DNA of 45,683 nucleotides, from contig QEOQ01000303.1 in the NCBI GenBank assembly GCA_010279815.1, positions 1,804,917 to 1,850,599 on the forward strand, given 5' to 3'. This DNA is from Brachionus plicatilis (taxonomy: Eukaryota > Rotifera > Eurotatoria > Ploima > Brachionidae). The stretch's first letter is position 1; every line of letters begins with the position of its first letter. Of the stretch, positions 25,129-36,365 are shown in pieces. Below the pieces are notes generated by a model. The model saw only the letters and a list, made by a program, of their open reading frames with translations. It ran no database searches and was not told the origin of the DNA. A program made the position numbers and the translations under genes.

Positions 25129-25407
25129 ATGTCCGATACCAATCAACCAAAAGCTGAAGGAAGCGACGAGTACATTAAACTAAAGGTAGTTGGCCAAGAC
25201 AATAGCGAAGTCCATTTCAAAGTTAAACTATCGACCAACATGGGCAAACTGAAAAAGTCCTACAGCGATAGACAAGGCGTACCTGTCGGCTCATTGAGAT
25301 TTTTGTTTGATGGAAAAAGAATAAATGACGATGAGACGCCCAAAACTCTTGAGATGGAGGACGGCGACGTAATCGAAGTTTATCAAGAGCAAGTTGGAGG
25401 ACACTAA
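25129..25407 (+). CDS. SUMO (ubiquitin-like modifier)
   Basis: A 92-aa single-exon gene for the small ubiquitin-like modifier conjugated to lysines of nuclear proteins. The whole beta-grasp fold is recognisable: [59 protein letters not shown]. It ends VGGH, so a SUMO protease need remove only one residue to expose the diglycine. The usual QTGG is QVGG here. Its sequence does not distinguish SUMO1 from SUMO2/3 orthology clearly. A 3' splice-site-like TATATTACAG ends at 25090, 38 nt before the ATG. The stop lies 157 nt from the convergent glutamate receptor stop. Confidence 0.97.
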   Translation: MSDTNQPKAEGSDEYIKLKVVGQDNSEVHFKVKLSTNMGKLKKSYSDRQGVPVGSLRFLFDGKRINDDETPKTLEMEDGDVIEVYQEQVGGH

Positions 25408-25564
25408 CAAACTTATAGTCATTAATTTCACGATCAAAACAAGATCACCCTGGAAATTCCAAAAAATTTCTCTTTTTTGTCTAATTTTTCTTTGAATGTA
25501 AAAATTTAAAACAATAATAAAAATTTATTTTACAAAAAATTTTATTTTTTTTTTTTTTTGATGC

Positions 25565-28500
25565 TCAAACTTGAGAAATCAGCGGTTCTTGATAGAGCTC
25601 CATGTTTAAATTAGCCTTTGGTATTGTCTTGAAATTTTTCCAAATTTTCTCCATTAAAAATACTGCACAAGATATGGCCAGACCAACACCTAGCACCAAA
25701 AAAATGCCTCGTATGTTCTGAAATTTCATGGGGCTGGCATTCGACTCACTTTTTGTCTGATGACAGTTTAGACTGCCGATCAACTTCCACCATTTTTCGT
25801 GAATTTTTTGAATGACGCCTCTCTCTTGTAGCATTATGACTGCATTTGAAATTTCCTCATTCCACTCAAGGTCCTTTCTAAGACCTAGTCCGTAAGACTT
25901 GCTGTCAAGCAAATCGCCAACTTGAATCAAATCACAATTTCTCTCTCTGGCATACTCGTTTGAAGTCGATTCCAGCAAAAAAGCAAAATTTCCCTTCTTG
26001 ACTTTCTCGATGCCAATTTGAGTAGATGTCACCAGTGTATTTTTTTCGCTCATAAATTTCCACATGCGCTCATAAGTCACAATTTTAGATTCCTATAAAA
26101 AATTAATACAAAAAAAATGTGACTAATTTTATTTACTTTAAAAAATGTTTCCGACGATCCACCCGATAAACATCCATAGCTAATTTCACTTTGTCTTGGG
26201 TATAAAATTAATTTTTTTTTTTTCTATTTAATTTTTCAATTACAGGCTTAGATCTTCAGCATTTTTGATGGGGACTTCAACTATTTTGACGGTGAGAAAA
26301 GCGGCTAAATTTGCAGTATATGATGCGGTAAGAATCAATGTAAAAAGGGACCAAGTGCAGTTGAGCAACCGGGTTGAAACTGAGTGCGGACTTATGTCAA
26401 TTCCTTGGAATTAAAATTAAAAAAAAAAGGCCAAATGAGCTACAGAAAAAACAAACCCATGTGCAAAAAAGAAGTAATGGTGTACCAAAATGAATTTTTA
26501 AATGTAAATTGATTTGCCCTAAGATCACTTTGAGAACCACAGCGTTTAACCTTGAGCCATTCATTGGGGGAGATGCGAGCATTTATAAACATGACCAAAC
26601 TTGTGACTTAAAAAAATTAAAATCAAAATTTAACAACAAATAATTATTTTTTTCTACTCAAATAGGATAAAAACATGTATGTCCAAATTTTAGAAGATAA
26701 AGGAGCTAAAAAAGACAACATTTTTGGAGGCTTTGGTTCAGGTTGTTTAAACAAAATGCTTAGTCCTAAATTTAAAAATGGTTTTGTCATGTAGATGGCT
26801 TTAGATCGAGCTAGATTGATGGTCAATGAAGCCAATGCCATGTCAGCTTTCTTTTTTAAATAATTTTGTAAATTATTTATATTTTGAACTTAGAAAATAA
26901 AATATTACATTATCTATAATTTCTTTGACCAGTCCATTCCATTCACCATTTTCATTCTGTGTTCCGTACTTGTTATCTGACACTTTGTATATTGTGTAAT
27001 TAAAATTACATAACTCAGCCAAAGCATCGAGTAAATCTATACAAAATCCTTCAAATCTGTCATTTCCGTGTAGACCATCTGAATTATTTTTAAAACTAAC
27101 ATATGGTTTTTCCTTTTATAAAGATTAAATAAGTCTTAAAAAAAGGCGGTTTCAGTAAAAATACAGAGCCAAAAAATTATTTTTCTTAATTTTCCTAACA
27201 AATTTTTTTTGGGTTTAATTTTTTAATTGCCTGATAAATTATCAACTCTCTATTTATTTTTTTTTAATTTGAATAAAAAACACTTAATTACTTAAATTTA
27301 AAGTTCCTTTGCTGGAAATCAAAATATTGAATTAAATTATCTTTAACAAGAATTACTAAGTAAATACTCAATAAATCTTTTTTACTAAAATTATGTATTT
27401 TTGTTAGACATTTAAATTTTTTAGATGATTTATAAAATTAAATTAAAATTTCACTATATATTAATTACGGTAAGTAATTTTTTTTGTCGAAAGCCCAAAA
27501 CAAATAGTAAAAAAAGACCATCGTTTGAAATGAAATACAATTAACCTTTTTTAATTTTTTGTTAAAGATATTTTTAAAAAAGAGAATTAAGCTAAATCCG
27601 AAATAAAAAAAAAAACAAATTCTTACAATTACAACTGCAATTCGAAGATGTCTTTTTTGTTCATTGAAATCATCATTTCTAATCAAAGGTTCGAAACCGA
27701 TTCGTTTTGTGACATTTAATCTAAATTCTGGACTCCATAAACCAACTTTTTCCAGACCATTTCGGTTCAATGAAATCAAATGCAGCTCAGAATACTTTCT
27801 AAGACCCTTTTTATCAAAATCAATGTACCCGGTTGATCCATATAATCTTGTCTATAAATAAAATTTATCAAAAAAAAATTCAATTATTTTTCTAAATTAC
27901 TAATTTCAATTCTTCAAAAAAATGATCAGCGTCTTTTTTAAAATTAAGAATGTGTGACAAAGTCTCAGCAACAATTAAAATTGAATCAAATATTAGACCA
28001 TTTTTGGCCTAAAATTTAATTTTTTATTAATTTTTATTTTAAATCATAAAAATTACACTAAATGTTTTTTCATTCACAAGCGGACTAGGTTTTCCTTTAA
28101 ATTCGTTTAGCATCCATTCTTTGACCATTGATCTCAACAATTCACTTTTGCTATCTATTATTTCAAATGAAGTAAAGTTAACATCGAGCCAGACATATTT
28201 CTCCATATTAATCATTGATAAGTCCTAAAAATCACACTTAAAAGAGTCTTGAAAATATAAAAGTATTTTAGTTACCAAAGAAGTGAAAATAAATTCTTTA
28301 TTTGTGTTCAAAAAACCCACTTCAAGGGCCTTAATTAAATATTTTTTAAATAAAAAATTTTCGAACAATAATTATACTTTGTTCAAAAAATTTTCCAAAT
28401 TGTCTGTCTTGATATCAAGAATGATTTTTTCAAAATTTTCATAATTCAACTTCTTCAAAAAAGGCTTCCATAAATCAACGGAATTGGGCAATTTAATTGA

Positions 28501-29205
28501 AATTATATTTTTATGCATAAAATTTTGAAATAAAATGCCTAAATTATCGAACACTTACAAACAATTGTTTTTAGTTTAAAATTTTTATATTTAAATTGAA
28601 AAAATACTTGACGAATCTTGATAAATGATTAAAAATTTTGGCCATTTTAAGTAAAAAATTAGATCGGAAAGAGCTTTTGCTTTAAATATAGGACCAGGAA
28701 ACATTGCTATTGAAAATTCATCAGCAAATTGTTCTGAATCGAACATTATTAAGGGAATATGGTCTAATTGGCATAAATTGCGAAAATAAATTATATGCGT
28801 ATCACTGGTGAAATCTACACTCAACAGTGCCAAAAAGTTTGACGAGCGAATTTTTATACAAGCTAAAAATTTGAATTAAATAAAAAATTTACAAAAACTT
28901 CCTCAATACTTTTATTTTCAATTTTTAATAAATTTTCTAAATCGACTGTAGCAGTTACTTGGACAAGTTCAAAATTGTCCTTCAATCTAGCTATTTTGTT
29001 GACTTTTTCCAAGGCGAATTCAATTGATGCTTTTTCTTTGGATCTATCAAAAGTTATCTCATTTTTAACCAAGACACCTTAAATATTTTTAAAATCTCAT
29101 TTTATAGATTTAGTTTTTTTACCTACCCAAGCGAAATTTTCTTACATTAAAGCAAAATGCACAATGAAATAAAGTAAACCAAAAAATCAAACATTTAAAA
29201 AACAT
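25565..29205 (-). CDS. Ionotropic glutamate receptor subunit, kainate/AMPA-like
   Basis: Ligand-gated cation channel of the synaptic membrane, 841 aa from 14 exons: 29127-29205, 28910-29077, 28608-28862, 28378-28553, 28276-28329, 28057-28224, 27901-28008, 27627-27851, 26909-27112, 26658-26850, 26457-26606, 26244-26403, 26137-26194 and 25565-26092. Order: signal peptide ([18 protein letters not shown]), divergent amino-terminal domain, S1 ligand lobe from about residue 400, M1 near 535, pore loop, M3 with SYTANLAAF (621-629), S2 lobe and M4 near 790. Ligand-site residues matching GluA2 Thr480, Arg485 and Glu705 are T489, R494 and E707, so glutamate or glycine binding is plausible; the Pro478 equivalent is Ser. 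The Q/R-site position is His592 (FLHMG instead of FMQQG). The start codon lies 12 nt after the CCDC87 stop. Confidence 0.95.
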
Positions 29206-29211
29206 TTTATT
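29206..29211 (-). promoter_or_regulatory. AATAAA hexamer between CCDC87 stop and receptor start
   Basis: On the minus strand the sequence is TAA (CCDC87 stop), TTTTTT, AATAAA, then ATG of the receptor. The perfect poly(A) hexamer directly abuts the next start codon. If used, cleavage would fall inside the receptor's first exon. In such A/T-rich DNA the hexamer may be chance. Confidence 0.4.
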
Positions 29212-29217
29212 AAAAAA

Positions 29218-32200
29218 TTAAATCTCTATTAAACTTGTTTTAAGTTGTCTAGTGCGTATTTCGTTTTTAAAATATTTCTTGCGCCGTTCTTCAGTCAACC
29301 AATGAAGCATCTCAATACGGTCCCATTTCATTTTTTCCAAATAAGGCCTCTCATTGTAAGTAATAACATCTCGATATTTTTTATCAATTATTTTCAATAC
29401 GGCTTCTATTTTTGTTTGTAAAGTCTCAATTTGCTTTTAAATTGAAATTAAAAAAGCAATCAAAGCAAAAGCTTAATTGATTTACTTTGTACAGGTTTTC
29501 TCGCTTTAGGGCTTCTTCTAAACGAGCTGCTGAGCTCCCACGATGTCCTATAAGAGGCAAATTAACGCTTTAAATTTTTATTTAAAAAATCATTCAAACC
29601 TTTCATAAAAAACCTATTTGGATCGGAGGCAAATCTTTCAAATGACTCCAATTCGTAAATGTGTTTTTCACGCTGAACTATCAAATTAGTGGCTGTCTCC
29701 CAGTCTTCAATTGCCTTAAAAAAAATTGCTAGTTTTGATTTTTTTTAATTAAAAAAAAATTGGCTCAAAATTTACTTCCATCAATTTGTCTGCATAAGCA
29801 CTTGTACAATATTTAATAGCCATGTCTAATTTAGCATTGTCGGACATTCTCAAAAGTGTCCAAACTCTTTCTAGTCGTTGTTGAGGTGCATCTCTTTTTT
29901 TCTTTAAAAAAAAAATAAAAATTATTATTTGAATAAAACAGAATATATTTTTAAAAATATTTACTTCTTTAAGCATTTCAAGCATTTTATTCCTAGCCTC
30001 TTCTCTAAAAAAATTAATTAATTTTATTAAAATAAAATTTATTTAAATTTCAAACTCATCATTTTTTTCTTCTCTGTCTCCTTTGAAAAATTGAATTTTG
30101 TAACTTTTTGGTCGAGATTTTTCCAAACTTTGTTTAAATTTGAATACGGGATCTTCATTTTTATCAGGTAAAGGATCCTTTCCTGAAATTATGTTACAAG
30201 AAATAAGTTTTTTATAGTTAGTTTTAATCAAAATACCCAGTCCTCCTAGAAATATTGAGTCCGGATTCCACAAACCAGCCTCATAATTAAATTTTTTATT
30301 TTTAAGATTGTCTATAATTTCAAAACGTTCCCTAAAAAAAAAATTAAATCCAAATATTAATTATCTTTATTTACTTTTCAGCTTTTTCTTTTTCATTAAT
30401 GAGTTTTATTTCCTCGTCGGTTTGAGAAAGAATGGGATTTTCGTCTTGATCATACAAATGAAAAATCAATCCCAAATAATCAGAAGTCTTTAAATTTTTT
30501 TAAAATAATAAAATAATTTTTTAATTTTAAAATTACCTGAGTAGTTAAATATTTGATATAATCCTCGGAACTTAAATAAGTCTTCCACCACCTTAGCCAA
30601 ACATTAAACTCTTTGTTCCTAAACTCAGTTGGATCACAATGTTTGTAAAGCTCAATTTTTTCTGGTTTTATATCCAATGGTTTGAGATCAGCTGGCATTT
30701 TTTTTGCATGGGTCTTGGTCGCTATCAGGTCATCGTTTTCCAAATCAAAATCCCGATCTATCAGCGGGCTAAATGTAAACAGTTTAAAAAAAATCCAGTT
30801 TAAAAGTGCTAAGGTTTTAATAAGGTAATAAAAAAAAACATTTAATTTGATAGAATAATTATGAAGATTGATACATAAGAATCAAAAAATTTGATACAGA
30901 TAGATTTTAAATCGGATAAAAAACCTTTTTAATTTATCATCAATATAAAAATAGCTGTTCATTAACCTTTAAATAATAACATTTCATAGATTTTATATAA
31001 AAAAATTCCAAAAAGGTAATTTAAAAAAATGTTACGTCTTGTTCCATTCCCGGAAGTTTCGTTTGCCCCATGGTGGGTTCTCATTTTTAACTAAGCTATT
31101 ATTAATAGATTTTGTTTTGCCAAACTTAACAAGAAGAGATGAGGTATAGCTCGATTCATAGCGTAGCGTGTTTGGAGCTTTTTGCACATAGTCATCCTTA
31201 AATAGACAGATAAAAATTTTGTTAAATTTTTTTTTCTGAGTACCAAATCAAATCTAAGGTGATCTTCGCTTATCGTTCTTATCAACTCATCATAAACTTC
31301 TTTAACTTCGCCTCCAATATACAAATTGCGATCCAAATGCTGCACCATCGTGGAATCAATCTATTTAAAAAATTAAAAATTAAAAAATTATATATAAATC
31401 ATAATAATTTAATCTGTACTTCTCCGCTGATGTCGTTGTAGAGAGGACCGAATGGTTTTATTGTGATGTTGTATCTTAACACTCGATTTGATACTCTGAT
31501 ATCCGAAAGTTTGATCGGAAACTAAAGAAATTATTTTTTTTTTTGTCAAATTTTTAAGAAATTTTATTTTTAATACATTGTTAAAAATGTTTGTCTGCAC
31601 AGTCGCAGGTTGAACAATACCCTCTTTTTCTTCATTAATTGGTAATTTTGTTTCTTCCAAAAAATTTTTATATCGATTATCAATCGCTTTTATTTTAGCT
31701 TTTATTTCTTTCATTCGTTCTTTTAGGTTCGGCTTGCTCATTAGAGTCTTAAAATATAAAAAAAATTAAAATTAAAAAAAAAATTTATTTAAAAATATAC
31801 CATTAACAGATAATCATCTTCGTGTTCTTTGACACTTTCTTTGCGTCTCATTTCAATTGTCAAGTTTTCCAAATCTTGTTTTAATTTAGTCGCTAATTTT
31901 TTATCAGAAAACTTAACAAAATCAGAAAAATTCAACTTTCGTTTAGCACTATCATGATGTTTATTTTTCTTTAGAAAAAAAAAATATTTTTTTCATCTTT
32001 TAGTCACAAATTTACATTATTTTGTTCGAAAAGCTTGAGCGAATCAGTGGTTTTATATTTTTCATTAATAATAGCTGGCAAATTAATGTTCAACTCCTCC
32101 AGTAGACTCAACTCATGGAAATATGAAATCGACTTGCTTCTCTTAAGTTAACAGAATAAAATAAAAAAATTTCAAAAATAAATTTCATTACTTTTTTTTT

Positions 32201-33881
32201 ATTTTTAAATTTTGATTTGCTATCCTTTAGCTTTTCCAAAAGAACTCTAAAATTTAAAATTTTAAATTTAGCTTAAATAAAAATTTCAACTAATTTACTC
32301 ATCACCAGCCAAGTCTTCAAAATTATCATTACTAAAAGTACTATCTTCACCGATGTCTTGATTAATTTCATTTTTAGTTTCAATCTGATCAACTTCTTTC
32401 TTTTGTGGCAATGACTTCAACAGTCTAGCTATTTGTTTGGTCTCTAGAACAGGCATATTTTCTTGTAGCTAAATTTGAAATAAATCTAAGGATTAATAGT
32501 CATTAAAATTTTTTTCTTACTTCTCTAATGTGTTCTCTAGTGGTTTTAAATCGCTTTGATTTTCCATGTTGTGATCCAAAATCCTCTATCTAAAATAAAT
32601 TTTAAATTAAGCTTAATTAAAATTCAGACAGACAACAAAGCTACAGCGGTGAAATATTTTTACTGTGAGTTTAAATAATTAAAATTTTTACTCTCGGATT
32701 TTTAAAGTCTACATATGAAAAATCAATCTAAATTTTTATCTTTTCATTTAGCTATTTGTATTGTTTTAGCCGAAAAACTTACCAAATCTTTGGTCGTGAT
32801 ACGCTTAAGATTAAGTTGGGTAAAAGATTTTGAATGTTGAGTTGTTCTCGAAGAAACTCGCTGATTTGTCTTTAAGAAATGTGCCAAATGTTGCTTCAAC
32901 AAATGAATGTTTAAACTTTTTAAATAATTTTAAAAAAAAATTTTTTTCTTGAAAAAAATTTTACAATTTGCTTAGATCACAAGCCATTAGAGTTTTTAGC
33001 CTTGAGAAATTCGCTGAATAACTAAATACTTGACGGCTTTTTAGGACTGATTAAAAATAAAATATGCATTGTGGTTCAGATAAAAAAATTATTAAATAAT
33101 ACTCTCGGCTTTGTCACAATAATGCTTGAACAATTTTTCACATATACTAATTACATTAATGAATAATCTCCGACGCAATTCAACATTTTCTTGATGATTC
33201 TGGGTAAAAAAAAGCTTGGTAAAATATCATAGATAAATTAAAAACATATGTACAAGATACGGATCTTCAATGACTCTTTTCATTTCCTTCCATTTAAATT
33301 TAGCTTCCTGTATACAAATTTTAATCTTTTTTAAATAAAATCAAAATTTGAAAACAAAATAAATGATAATTAAAATACAAGTTCTTTTTGGTCAGATTCT
33401 TCGAGGCAAGTATTAGGTACAGTGGTTAACCTTGAGTTCATTATTTCAATGAATTCCTCGATTGTGCTAGGCTCTTTTTTGATTATTTGCTAAATTTTTA
33501 AGTTAATTTTTACAAACAAATGAATTTTTTCCCCAAAATTTACATGTATGGGAACATCTTTGGGATTAATTGGTTCATTAAGAACATAAATCGGTTGTTC
33601 TAAAAAGTGGAGATTAAATTAAAAAAAATAAACCCATTTTAAAGGATTTATTTTAAATCCGAATTAAAAAATAAACCTTCTTCATTTGACTGTTGAGCAT
33701 TTGTGAGCATTGGCTTAATGACACGGCTGTAATTATTCCGTAAGTCTTGCTTTTGTAAAATTTTTATTTAAATTTAAAAATTTTGTTTTCAAAATACTTC
33801 ATAATTTGAAAAATCCTGTAATTCATACAAGCCAAATCTATTCAGGCTATTGGAAACAGTGTTGTCCGGGGAAAAATACAT
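29218..33881 (-). CDS. CCDC87: CCDC87-like coiled-coil protein
   Basis: About 996 aa over 27 small exons, all joined in phase; the stop is at 29218-29220 and I take ATG 33881 (exon 33798-33881) as the start. Landmarks matching my memory of CCDC87 are an N-terminal ELRRRLFINVISICEKLF segment, the central GPLYNDISGE followed by HLDRNLYIGGEVKEVYDELI and ISEDHLRFD, and the C-terminal REKHIYELESFERFASDP, RFFMKGHRGSSAARL and MKWDRIEMLHWLTEERR blocks. The C-terminus is predicted coiled coil. The family is linked to sperm and ciliated cells; molecular function is unclear. It is longer than human CCDC87 (about 850 aa). The AG acceptor TTTACCAG (ends 33904) lies 22 nt before the ATG, consistent with a 5' leader. 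Internal exon borders with weak acceptors are less certain than the gene itself. Confidence 0.85.
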
Positions 33882-35680
33882 ATTTCTTCCTTCCAGATAG
33901 CTTCTGGTAAATTCTTCTCAAATTGGTTCAAAAAATCATCAAATTACTTTATTTTTTATTAGCAGGTAATTAATTCACAAGAGCTAATTTAAAAACTATC
34001 GCCTTGGAAACAGTAAATTTTAAATGCATATACCCTTTAAGGGTAAGTTAAATCCTTTATATAAACGATCAAAAAAAGTTTTTTGATCGTCAATGTCAAT
34101 TTCTGTAAATAAAATAAAATGAGTTACGAAATGATTGATTTTTCATTAAAAATAAAAAAATTAGGTTCATTGGGAATAAAAATTTATTAAATAGGAGCAA
34201 TAAATTAAAAACAACTTGATAAAATTAAATTTTAAAAAGCTATTTTGATTTGCAGTCAACCATTAAAACATCAGAAGATATTCTTTATGAAAATTTTCAC
34301 CATCAGGCTAGAATTTGTATTTCAAAAAATTAAAAATTAAACCATTTTAAAAAAAAAATTGTTCAATTTTCTCTTTTAAAATAGAGTTTATTATTGCAGA
34401 TCGGTCAATCATGCTACTAATAATTTTCATTTCACTATAAATTTCGACTCGTATGGCTCATTCTAGTCAAAATGATGTTTTAATTTTTTTTAAAGGAAAA
34501 AAATTCATTTTTAAATAAATTTTAATATTTTAAATATTATATTTTTTAAATATGTGATTTAAAATGATTTTTAGGCTCAATTGATGTCAATATTATTTAA
34601 AGCTACTTAAAACTATAAGACACAAGTTTGTCGACTTTAAATCTATTTTTATTCCTGATATTAAAGAGTTACTTATAAAGTTAATATAAATTGTGTAGGA
34701 TGAATTTTCTAAATATATTTTTTTTAAAAGTGTTGTTGTTTTGCGCAATTATTGATTAAAAATGTTCTCTAAACGAACATGCTTTTATAAATTTCTAATC
34801 AGTCATCATTTTGTTCTGTCAATGAGCATAATATCTAAATTGAGGATAAAATTTAAATAACAATGTTACCATATTATATTCACAATTGGCATTCAAATTT
34901 CTAAAATTTTGTTTTTTTTATTAAAAAATTATAATTTGCTTGCAAAATTGTTAAATTGATACAGTTGTCTCCATTCGAGTCATGAAAATAAACCATAAAC
35001 TATTTCTTCATTTCATTAAATATTAATTGATACCATGAATGGATGAGTACTTAGCCTTTTAACATAATTCAATTTAAACTATTAGTCAATTTAATGAATA
35101 AAAAATAAATTATCGATTCACCTTTTGAATATTAGGTTTCGTAAACCTAAAAGAAAGAAACATTAAAATTAAATTATTTTTATTTCTAAAAGACACTCTT
35201 TAAAAAGAGAATTCATAAAAAAAATTTATGTAACCATTTTGAGCAATAAAACTTCGAATTAAATCGTAAAAATCTGCATACTTATGCAATGATATACTCT
35301 GATCAAATATTTAGAGCAAATATCATGTCCAAATAGTAACTCTGTTTAAAGATCAAGCAAATTAGTTTGGTATAAAATAATTTTCAAATGAGTTATAATT
35401 TAAAAAATTGTTTAAAAATTTTTATTTACAAAAAAAACTAATCTTAATTGAAATTAAATTACAAAAGTTGCATTTTAGGCTTTGATACGTGAATTGAAAA
35501 AATAAAAGAAATGTCAAATATAATTATTATATCAGTCAATAATAAAAAAATCTACCATTTTTGATTACTGGGTGACCAGGAATTAAGTGCAAGTTAACGC
35601 ATTGACTAACGGAAGCGTATTTCTTTTCAAATTAAAAACCTGACACAACAATTTTTGATATTTAAATTTAAATAAGATGA
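33882..35680. other. Intergenic region between CCDC87 and the calcium sensor gene
   Basis: A/T-rich, no gene supported on either strand. It must contain the upstream region of CCDC87 and the 3' end of the calcium sensor gene. Two short palindromes at 34031-34090 are listed separately. Otherwise I see nothing. Confidence 0.5.
34031..34090. repeat. Pair of short palindromes upstream of CCDC87
   Basis: TACCCTTTAAGGGTA (34031-34045) and ACGATCAAAAAA-AG-TTTTTTGATCGT (34065-34090) are near-perfect and perfect dyads, about 150-210 nt upstream of the CCDC87 start. They could be protein-binding dyads or chance in A/T-rich DNA. Confidence 0.5.
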
Positions 35681-36365
35681 TCAATTATTTGAACTTGGAT
35701 CGAACTGCAATAGACGAACAATAGACGGGTCTCCTTTTGCACCCTCAATGAATTCTTAAGTTCAATTTAAATAAATTAGTGATAATTATTTTTGTCTAAT
35801 ACCTTCTAGTGAAATATTATCATCATTATTTTTATCCATGTTGCGAAAAATTTTATCGGTCCTCTTCTCAGGTGTAGCCTCGTCATCGGCCATTCGCATC
35901 ACACTACCGACCATTTTATAAATTGCCTTTAAAATAAAAATATTAACCTAAAATATAATAAATGAGAAATTTTTCATTTTAATTTACTGAAACAATCTCA
36001 AGCATTTCAGATCGGGAAATGAATCCATTTCCATCTACGTCATACATGTTAAACGCCCATCTGAGCTTGTCCTCCAGCTTGCCACGGCTCGTGATGCTCA
36101 AAGCGCACAAAAACTCTCTGAAGTCTATGTTACCGTCATGGTTGGCGTCAAAAGTTCTGAAAACATGCTCGGCAAACTTGGACGCATCTCCATACGGAAA
36201 AAAGTTATTGTAGATTTTTTTGAACTCCTCCACGGACAAAAATCCACTCGGACAATCTTTCAAGAAACCTTTGTACCACTCTTGAATTTCCTGCTCGGAA
36301 AAGTCGGTTTGCTTGGTCAACTCTGTAAGTGTCTCCGGACGAAGTCTTGTCTTGTTATTTCCCAT
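35681..36365 (-). CDS. Neuronal calcium sensor, hippocalcin/neurocalcin type
   Basis: A 191-aa EF-hand protein from exons 35988-36365, 35803-35926 and 35681-35754. It begins [11 protein letters not shown]; Gly2 predicts N-myristoylation, and this family moves to membranes when calcium rises. EF1 is degenerate as in all members (DCPSG). EF2 is D73-E84 ([12 protein letters not shown]), EF3 D109-E120 ([12 protein letters not shown]) and EF4 D157-E168 ([12 protein letters not shown]). EF4 has Asp at loop position 6, where Gly is usual, so its affinity may be reduced. The [31 protein letters not shown] and [13 protein letters not shown] blocks are typical, and the length matches the 193-aa hippocalcins. 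An acceptor-like TTAGTTTTAG ends at 36383, 17 nt before the ATG. Confidence 0.97.

Noticed and set aside
26397..26582. 61-codon minus-strand frame within the glutamate receptor
   Set aside because: It is the wrong frame of the exon 26457-26606; the correct frame gives the M1-pore sequence.
28863..28909. Reading the receptor exon on to IEEVFVNF
   Set aside because: Only the GTATTG donor at 28909 gives the phase that joins to the next exon without a stop.
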